Under the pieces are notes generated by a model. It worked only from the letters and a program-made list of their open reading frames with translations, ran no database searches and was not told where the DNA came from. From Clostridioides sp. (lineage in GTDB: Bacteria > Bacillota > Clostridia > Peptostreptococcales > Peptostreptococcaceae), in NCBI GenBank assembly GCA_031272305.1, contig JAISUA010000271.1, positions 1 through 17,735 on the forward strand: DNA of 17,735 bases, read 5' to 3'. The position numbers were made by a program, and so were the translations under genes. Of this stretch, positions 13,717 to 17,735 are shown piece after piece (the first letter of the stretch is position 1; every line of letters starts with the position of its first letter).

Positions 13717-14088
13717 ATGGCAAGAATTGCTGGGGTAGACTTACCTAGAGAAAAAAGAGCGGAAATAGGCTTGACTTATATATATGGTATAGGTAGAGCA
13801 ACTTCTAACGAAATATTAGCTAAAGCAGGTATAAATCCTGACACAAGAATCAAAGATTTATCTGAAGAAGAAGTTAATAGTTTAAGAAAAATAATAGATG
13901 AAGATTTCCTTGTTGAAGGTGATTTAAGAAGAGAAATCGCATTAAATATAAAAAGACTTAGAGATATAAAATGTTACAGAGGTATTAGACATGCTAAAGG
14001 CCTTCCTCTAAGAGGACAAAAAACTAAAACTAATGCAAGAACAAGAAAAGGTCCTAAAAAGACAGTATCTCGTAAGAAGAAAAAATAA
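13717..14088 (+). CDS. rpsM: 30S ribosomal protein S13 (uS13)
   Basis: S13 sits at the top of the 30S head, bridges to the 50S subunit and touches the P-site tRNA through its basic tail. The 123-aa product begins MARIAGVDLPREKRAEIGLTYIYGIG (helix-two-turns-helix). It contains RLRDIKCYRGIRHAKGLPLRGQKTKTNARTRKG and the basic C-terminus TVSRKKKK. AGGAGG precedes the ATG. Nothing is atypical. Confidence 0.98.
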   Translation: MARIAGVDLPREKRAEIGLTYIYGIGRATSNEILAKAGINPDTRIKDLSEEEVNSLRKIIDEDFLVEGDLRREIALNIKRLRDIKCYRGIRHAKGLPLRGQKTKTNARTRKGPKKTVSRKKKK

Positions 14089-14115
14089 TTAGAATAAAGG
14101 AGGGAAACATAAAAA

Positions 14116-14514
14116 ATGGCTAAACCAAAAAAGAAAGTAACACGTGTAAGAAGAAAAGAACGTAAAAATGTAGAACGTGGTCATGCACATATCCAATCTA
14201 CTTTTAACAATACAATAATAACTCTAACTGATGTTCATGGTAATGCTTTATCTTGGGCTAGTTCAGGACAATTAGGATTCAAAGGTTCTAGAAAATCTAC
14301 TCCATTTGCATCTCAAATGGCTGCAGAAACAGCAGCAAAAGCTGCTATGGAACATGGTCTAAAAAGCGTAGAAGTATTCGTAAAAGGTCCTGGTTCAGGT
14401 AGAGAAGCTGCAATAAGAGCATTGCAAGCAACTGGTCTTGAAGTGACAATGATAAAAGATGTTACTCCTATTCCTCACAATGGATGTAGACCACCAAAAA
14501 GAAGAAGAGTATAA
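14116..14514 (+). CDS. rpsK: 30S ribosomal protein S11 (uS11)
   Basis: S11 is on the 30S platform, contacting the E-site side of the mRNA path with S7 and S21. The 132-aa product has HIQSTFNNTIITLTDVHGNALSWASSG, GSRKSTPFASQMAAE and the C-terminal DVTPIPHNGCRPPKRRRV; the Asn-Gly in PHNG is the conserved site known to form isoaspartate in other bacteria. The Shine-Dalgarno AAAGGAGGG is 12 nt from the ATG. Confidence 0.98.
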   Translation: MAKPKKKVTRVRRKERKNVERGHAHIQSTFNNTIITLTDVHGNALSWASSGQLGFKGSRKSTPFASQMAAETAAKAAMEHGLKSVEVFVKGPGSGREAAIRALQATGLEVTMIKDVTPIPHNGCRPPKRRRV

Positions 14515-14544
14515 TTTTAAGAAAATTAGGAGGTGTTTATATAA

Positions 14545-15168
14545 ATGGCAAGATACACAGGAGCATCATGTAGACAATGCCGTAGAGAAGGAATGAAATT
14601 ATTCCTAAAAGGTGATAGATGTTATACAGACAAATGTGCTTTAGCAAAGAGAAACTATGCACCAGGTCAACATGGTCAAGGTAGAAAGAAAGTATCAAAC
14701 TACGGATTGCAACTTAGAGAAAAACAAAAAGTTAAGAGAATATATGGAGTTTTAGAAACTCAATTTAGAAATCTATATGAACGTGCAGAAAAAATGCAAG
14801 GTAAAACAGGGGTTAATATGTTAAGTTTACTAGAAAGAAGACTTGACAATACTGTATATAGAATGGGTCTTGCAGCTTCAAGAAAAGAAGCAAGACAACT
14901 TGTAACACATGCTCATTTCACTTTAAATGGAAACAAAGTAGATATTCCGTCACTTACAGTTAAAGTAGGAGATGTAATAGCTGTTAAAGAAAAATCTAGA
15001 GCATCTGAAAAATTTAAAGCACTAGTTGAAGGCAATACAAGAGTGGCTCCAAAATGGTTAGAAACTGATTTAGTAAATATGTCAGCTAAAGTAGTAGGGA
15101 TACCTGATAGAGAAGATATTGATTTAGACATATCTGAACATTTAATCATAGAACTTTACTCTAAATAA
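14545..15168 (+). CDS. rpsD: 30S ribosomal protein S4 (uS4), zinc-binding type
   Basis: S4 is a primary 16S rRNA-binding protein that nucleates the 30S body. The 207-aa product has an N-terminal zinc site (Cys9, Cys12, Cys26, Cys31) and an S4 RNA-binding domain around residues 95-160 (SLLERRLDNTVYRMG and onward). In E. coli S4 represses the alpha operon. In Bacillus rpsD is separate; here it sits between rpsK and rpoA, the clostridial arrangement. The 83-bp spacer to rpoA contains a hairpin that could cover the rpoA Shine-Dalgarno. Confidence 0.98.
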   Translation: MARYTGASCRQCRREGMKLFLKGDRCYTDKCALAKRNYAPGQHGQGRKKVSNYGLQLREKQKVKRIYGVLETQFRNLYERAEKMQGKTGVNMLSLLERRLDNTVYRMGLAASRKEARQLVTHAHFTLNGNKVDIPSLTVKVGDVIAVKEKSRASEKFKALVEGNTRVAPKWLETDLVNMSAKVVGIPDREDIDLDISEHLIIELYSK

Positions 15169-15212
15169 TAAACGTAGCAAAATAAAAATATTTTTTATTA
15201 AAATTTTGTGTG

Positions 15213-15239
15213 CCCTCAGTGGAATACTGAATTTTAGGG
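15213..15239 (+). promoter_or_regulatory. Hairpin able to cover the rpoA Shine-Dalgarno
   Basis: TCAGT-GGAAT-ACTGA (15216-15230) forms a 5-bp stem. CCC at 15213-15215 can add three G-C pairs with GGG at 15237-15239, leaving a 6-base bulge (15231-15236). That GGG belongs to the AGGGAGGG Shine-Dalgarno (15236-15243) of rpoA. Folding would therefore partly hide the ribosome-binding site. This is seen only as base-pairing potential. Confidence 0.4.
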
Positions 15240-15251
15240 AGGGTTTTGTCC

Positions 15252-16205
15252 ATGATAGAAATTGAAAAACCGAGAGTCGACATAGTCGAACTTGACGAAG
15301 ATAAAAGATATGGTAAATTCGTTGTAGAACCTCTTGAAAGAGGATACGGAATTACCGTAGGAAACGCTTTAAGAAGAATATTATTATCGTCTTTACCTGG
15401 GGTAGCTGTCAAAGCTATAAAGATAGATGGAGTTCTTCATGAATTCTCTACTGTTCCTGGAGTAAAAGAAGATGTTACAGAAATGATATTAACTTTGAAA
15501 GAGCTTTCTGCTGTTATAGATGAAGGTGTAACAGAAGATAGAATTTTAAGAATAGAAGCTGTAGGTCCTGGAATTGTTACAGGAGCAGATATTATTTGTC
15601 CTTCAGATGTAGAAATAATAAGTAAAGACTTAGTTATAGCTACACTTGATGATAACGCTAAACTTAATATGGATATATATGTAGCTACAGGAAGAGGATA
15701 TGTTTCTGCTGAAGAAAACAAACAAGATTCTTTCCCAATAGGAGTATTACCTGTAGATTCAATATATACTCCTGTACAAAAAGTTAGCTACAATGTAGAG
15801 AATACAAGAGTAGGACAAAAAACAGATTATGATAGATTAACTCTTGAAGTGTGGACAGATGGAAGTCTAAACCCTCAAGAAGGAGTTTCTCTTGCAGCTA
15901 AAGTTTTAGTTGAGCATTTAAATTTATTTATAAATCTAACTAAACATGTAAATGATATTGAAATAATGGTTCAAAAAGATGAAGACCCGAAAGAAAAAGT
16001 TCTTGAAATGACAATTGAAGAATTAGATTTATCAGTAAGATCTTACAACTGTTTGAAGAGAGCGAATATAAATACAGTTCAAGAACTTGCATGCAAATCA
16101 GAAGATGATATGATGAAGGTTAGAAACCTTGGTAAGAAATCTCTTGAAGAGGTAGTTCAAAAACTTGAAGAATTAGGTCTTAAATTAAAACCAAACGAGG
16201 AATAA
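15252..16205 (+). CDS. rpoA: DNA-directed RNA polymerase subunit alpha
   Basis: Alpha dimerises to nucleate RNA polymerase assembly and its C-terminal domain contacts UP elements and activators. From the ATG at 15252 the product is 317 aa. The N-terminal domain (about 1-235) has FVVEPLERGYGITVGNALRRILLSSLPG. After a short linker, the C-terminal domain has ELDLSVRSYNCLKRANI (258-274), including Arg263, which aligns with the DNA-contacting Arg265 of E. coli, and NLGKKSLEE (292-300). A TTG two codons upstream lies only 2 nt from the AGGGAGGG Shine-Dalgarno and is rejected. Confidence 0.98.
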   Translation: MIEIEKPRVDIVELDEDKRYGKFVVEPLERGYGITVGNALRRILLSSLPGVAVKAIKIDGVLHEFSTVPGVKEDVTEMILTLKELSAVIDEGVTEDRILRIEAVGPGIVTGADIICPSDVEIISKDLVIATLDDNAKLNMDIYVATGRGYVSAEENKQDSFPIGVLPVDSIYTPVQKVSYNVENTRVGQKTDYDRLTLEVWTDGSLNPQEGVSLAAKVLVEHLNLFINLTKHVNDIEIMVQKDEDPKEKVLEMTIEELDLSVRSYNCLKRANINTVQELACKSEDDMMKVRNLGKKSLEEVVQKLEELGLKLKPNEE

Positions 16206-16223
16206 AAAACTATAGAATAACGA

Positions 16224-16261
16224 ATTCAAATATGATGCGAATTTAAACATCATATTTGAGT
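16224..16261 (+). promoter_or_regulatory. Perfect 12-bp stem-loop between rpoA and rplQ
   Basis: TCAAATATGATG (16226-16237) pairs perfectly with CATCATATTTGA (16248-16259) around a 10-nt loop (CGAATTTAAA). A U-G pair (16225/16260) and an A-U pair (16224/16261) extend the stem to 14 bp. The following bases are GTCGGTATAAAGGAGG, with no U-tract, so it is not a canonical terminator. It ends about 10 nt before the rplQ Shine-Dalgarno. Likely roles are mRNA processing, 3'-end protection of rpoA mRNA, or translational control of L17. Confidence 0.7.
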
Positions 16262-16283
16262 GTCGGTATAAAGGAGGTATAGT

Positions 16284-16625
16284 ATGGCTAAGTACCGTAA
16301 ATTAGGTCGTGAAACTGCTCACAGAAACCTAATGTTAAGAAACTTAGTAACTAGTTTACTAAGAAGTGGTAGAATAGAAACTACTGTTACTAGAGCAAAA
16401 GAAACTCGTAGAATGGCAGAAAAAATGATCACTCTAGGAAAAAGAGGAGATCTTCATGCTAGAAGACAAGTATTAGCTTATGTACTTGACGAAGATGTTG
16501 TGAGTAAAATATTCAATGATTTAGCTCCACAATATGCTGAGAGAAACGGTGGATACACTAGAATAATTAAAAAAGGTCCAAGAAAAGGCGATGCAGCTGA
16601 AATGGCTTATATTGAATTAGTGTAA
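16284..16625 (+). CDS. rplQ: 50S ribosomal protein L17 (bL17)
   Basis: L17 is a bacterial-specific 50S protein near the tunnel exit. The 113-aa product begins MAKYRKLGRETAHRNLMLRNLVTSLLRSGRIETTVTRAKE, the full family signature, and ends with GGYTRIIKKGPRKGDAAEMAYIELV. AAAGGAGG precedes the ATG. It is the last gene of the cluster, 14 bp before the terminator stem, and is separated from rpoA by an unusually stable stem-loop. Confidence 0.98.
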   Translation: MAKYRKLGRETAHRNLMLRNLVTSLLRSGRIETTVTRAKETRRMAEKMITLGKRGDLHARRQVLAYVLDEDVVSKIFNDLAPQYAERNGGYTRIIKKGPRKGDAAEMAYIELV

Positions 16626-16639
16626 TTCTTATATATAAT

Positions 16640-16680
16640 AAAAAATACTGACATTTACAAAAAAATGTCAGTATTTTTTT
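16640..16680 (+). terminator. Strong intrinsic terminator of the ribosomal protein cluster
   Basis: A perfect 17-bp stem pairs 16640-16656 with 16663-16679 around a 6-nt loop (ACAAAA). Its core is TACTGACATTT with AAATGTCAGTA. The 3' arm ends in seven T (16674-16680). The matching A-run on the 5' side means it could also work in the opposite direction. It begins 15 bp after the rplQ stop and is the only clear intrinsic terminator in the window. Confidence 0.93.
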
Positions 16681-16922
16681 ATACTTAATTATTATGAATA
16701 CCTAAATATTATAAAATTACATATATTATCTATTCAAAACTGAGATAGTATGGTATAATAAAAAACGTCGTAATGTAATAATACGCAATAATAAACACAT
16801 ATTAAACAATATGATTGTATATATTTACAGTTGGTATTGCTTATAATATGCTATTATAATTTAAATTCCAAATAAAAAATTATGTTTAGTCAAAGAGACT
16901 AATATATTTAGGGGGTAACATA
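16681..16922 (+). promoter_or_regulatory. Promoter region of the downstream surface-protein gene
   Basis: This is 242 bp of AT-rich DNA with no gene. The best promoter is TTGGTA (16831-16836), an 18-bp spacer and TATAAT (16855-16860), giving a 5' leader of about 55 nt. A second candidate is the extended -10 TGGTATAAT (16751-16759). A small hairpin TTAGTC-AAAGA-GACTAA (16886-16902) lies just before the GGGGGT Shine-Dalgarno (16911-16916). Multiple -10-like boxes may mean layered control, but they are also expected by chance in such DNA. Confidence 0.5.
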
Positions 16923-17735
16923 ATGGTTAGAAAGTATTTAAAAAAAGGTTTTGCACTAATAACAATAATTTTTATGATTACAGGATTAATAGGAAGTAGA
17001 AATATTTTCGCAGAAGACAATATTACAAACAACAGTTCTGCAGAAGACAATATTGCAAACGATATTTCTGATTTATCTACTAAAGTTGAAAATGCTGATG
17101 ATGGAGAAATCATCAAACTATCTTCAAGTTTTCAAGGTGGAGATGTTGAACTTAAGATACCAAAAGCAATCGAAGTTACTATTGATGGTGGAAATCAAGA
17201 ATATGGTGCTGGAAGGATTAAAATTGTAAATTCTAATAAAGGCACTGGTACAGATTTTGGAAAAATAACAATAAAAAATTTAAAATTCACTCAAGATACA
17301 AAGTCAGCAGTAGAAATTAGAACTAATGCTAAGGTGGTACTAGATAATATTAAAATAGAAAACAGAAACAGTAGTATTGATGGAGGAGCCTTGTATATTT
17401 GTGGTAGAGGTGATGGATTTAGTAATTCTGACATTGAAATATTAAATTCAACTTTCAAAGGCAATAGTTGCAATGGCAAAGGGTATGGTGGAGGAGCAAT
17501 ATATGCACCAAAATACGATGGAAATATAAAAATAAGTAACTGTTATTTTGAAAAAAATAAAACGACTAATAGAGGGACATCTTTTGGTGGAGAAGGTGGA
17601 GCTATAAGTTTTAATCAAAGTGGAAATCCAGCAGTTACAAATTTTAATATTAGTATAGAAAACTCATATTTTGTAGAGAATGAAGCCTCAAATTCTTACA
17701 ATCAATTATCAGATGGAGGAGCAGTATCATTATTT
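16923..17735 (+). CDS. Secreted Pmp-like beta-helix surface protein, 3' truncated by the window
   Basis: An ATG after GGGGGT opens 271 codons without a stop to the window edge. Residues 1-30 are a clear signal peptide: basic MVRKYLKK, a hydrophobic core at about 9-24, and a probable cleavage after NIFA. A 10-residue duplication follows (30-39 and 40-49, AEDNI-type). The rest is Gly, Asn, Ser and Ile-rich with repeated GGA(L/I/V) at 154, 190, 225 and 265 and FxxN at 178, 209 and 250, spaced 31-41 residues. These are hallmark motifs of Chlamydia polymorphic outer membrane (Pmp) repeats, which build right-handed beta-helices. An adhesin or exoprotein role is inferred; a C-terminal anchor cannot be seen. 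Confidence 0.85.
   Translation, partial: MVRKYLKKGFALITIIFMITGLIGSRNIFAEDNITNNSSAEDNIANDISDLSTKVENADDGEIIKLSSSFQGGDVELKIPKAIEVTIDGGNQEYGAGRIKIVNSNKGTGTDFGKITIKNLKFTQDTKSAVEIRTNAKVVLDNIKIENRNSSIDGGALYICGRGDGFSNSDIEILNSTFKGNSCNGKGYGGGAIYAPKYDGNIKISNCYFEKNKTTNRGTSFGGEGGAISFNQSGNPAVTNFNISIENSYFVENEASNSYNQLSDGGAVSLF
17010..17069 (+). repeat. Tandem duplication of a 30-bp unit in the surface-protein gene
   Basis: Two adjacent 30-bp units (17010-17039 and 17040-17069) match at 26 of 30 bases. They encode AEDNITNNSS and AEDNIANDIS immediately at the predicted signal-peptide cleavage site. In-frame repeats in surface-protein genes often vary in copy number between strains; that is family knowledge, not shown here. 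Confidence 0.85.

Noticed and set aside
16224..16270. rpoA-rplQ stem-loop as an intrinsic terminator
   Set aside because: There is no run of T after the stem, and rplQ follows immediately. Full termination here would silence L17.
16681..16922. Direct-repeat-like TATAAT-rich stretch as a repeat array or CRISPR
   Set aside because: The repeats are short AT-rich promoter-like words without regular spacers. No CRISPR-type repeat is present anywhere in the window.

Overview
The window is a complete S10-spc-alpha ribosomal protein supercluster from a low-GC Gram-positive (Bacillota) bacterium, with short flanks. Support for this placement: strongly AT-rich DNA, heavy use of AGA (Arg) and ATA (Ile) codons, strong GGAGG-type Shine-Dalgarno (SD) sites, the 61-aa zinc-type S14, a zinc-LID adenylate kinase, a KOW-domain gene between map and infA, and rpsD between rpsK and rpoA. 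The rpsD position is typical of Clostridia/Tissierellia rather than Bacillus. A genus cannot be given from sequence reading alone.

Layout. 1-51: probable first codons of a minus-strand gene that runs off the left edge. 52-510: non-coding. It holds a good candidate sigma-A promoter for the operon (306-334), with phased A-tracts upstream, a 15-bp palindrome filling the -35/-10 spacer, and a leader of about 170 nt. 511-5904: S10 cluster (rpsJ, rplC, rplD, rplW, rplB, rpsS, rplV, rpsC, rplP, rpmC, rpsQ). 5954-11333: spc cluster (rplN, rplX, rplE, rpsN, rpsH, rplF, rplR, rpsE, rpmD, rplO, secY). 11408-16625: adk, map, KOW gene, infA, rpmJ, rpsM, rpsK, rpsD, rpoA, rplQ. All of these genes are on the plus strand with short spacers. 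A perfect 17-bp stem plus U-tract terminator (16640-16680) closes the cluster. 16681-16922: a promoter region for a new unit. 16923 to the right edge: the N-terminal 271 residues of a secreted surface protein with repeated GGA(I/L/V) and FxxN motifs, as in Chlamydia Pmp-like beta-helix proteins.

How the genes work together. The cluster co-produces about half of the ribosomal proteins, translation factor IF-1, the translocon subunit SecY, the RNA polymerase alpha subunit, and two support enzymes (adenylate kinase and methionine aminopeptidase). Gene content and order are ordinary. I found no hidden defence system, CRISPR array, insertion sequence or phage element.

The less ordinary material lies between and beside the genes: two stacked hairpins in the rpsJ-rplC spacer, a perfect 12-bp stem between rpoA and rplQ with no U-tract, a hairpin that could cover the rpoA SD, a GC-rich palindrome between rpsQ and rplN, a 70-residue Arg/Gly/Asn-rich tail on S3, and the Pmp-like protein with a duplicated 10-residue segment just after its signal peptide.
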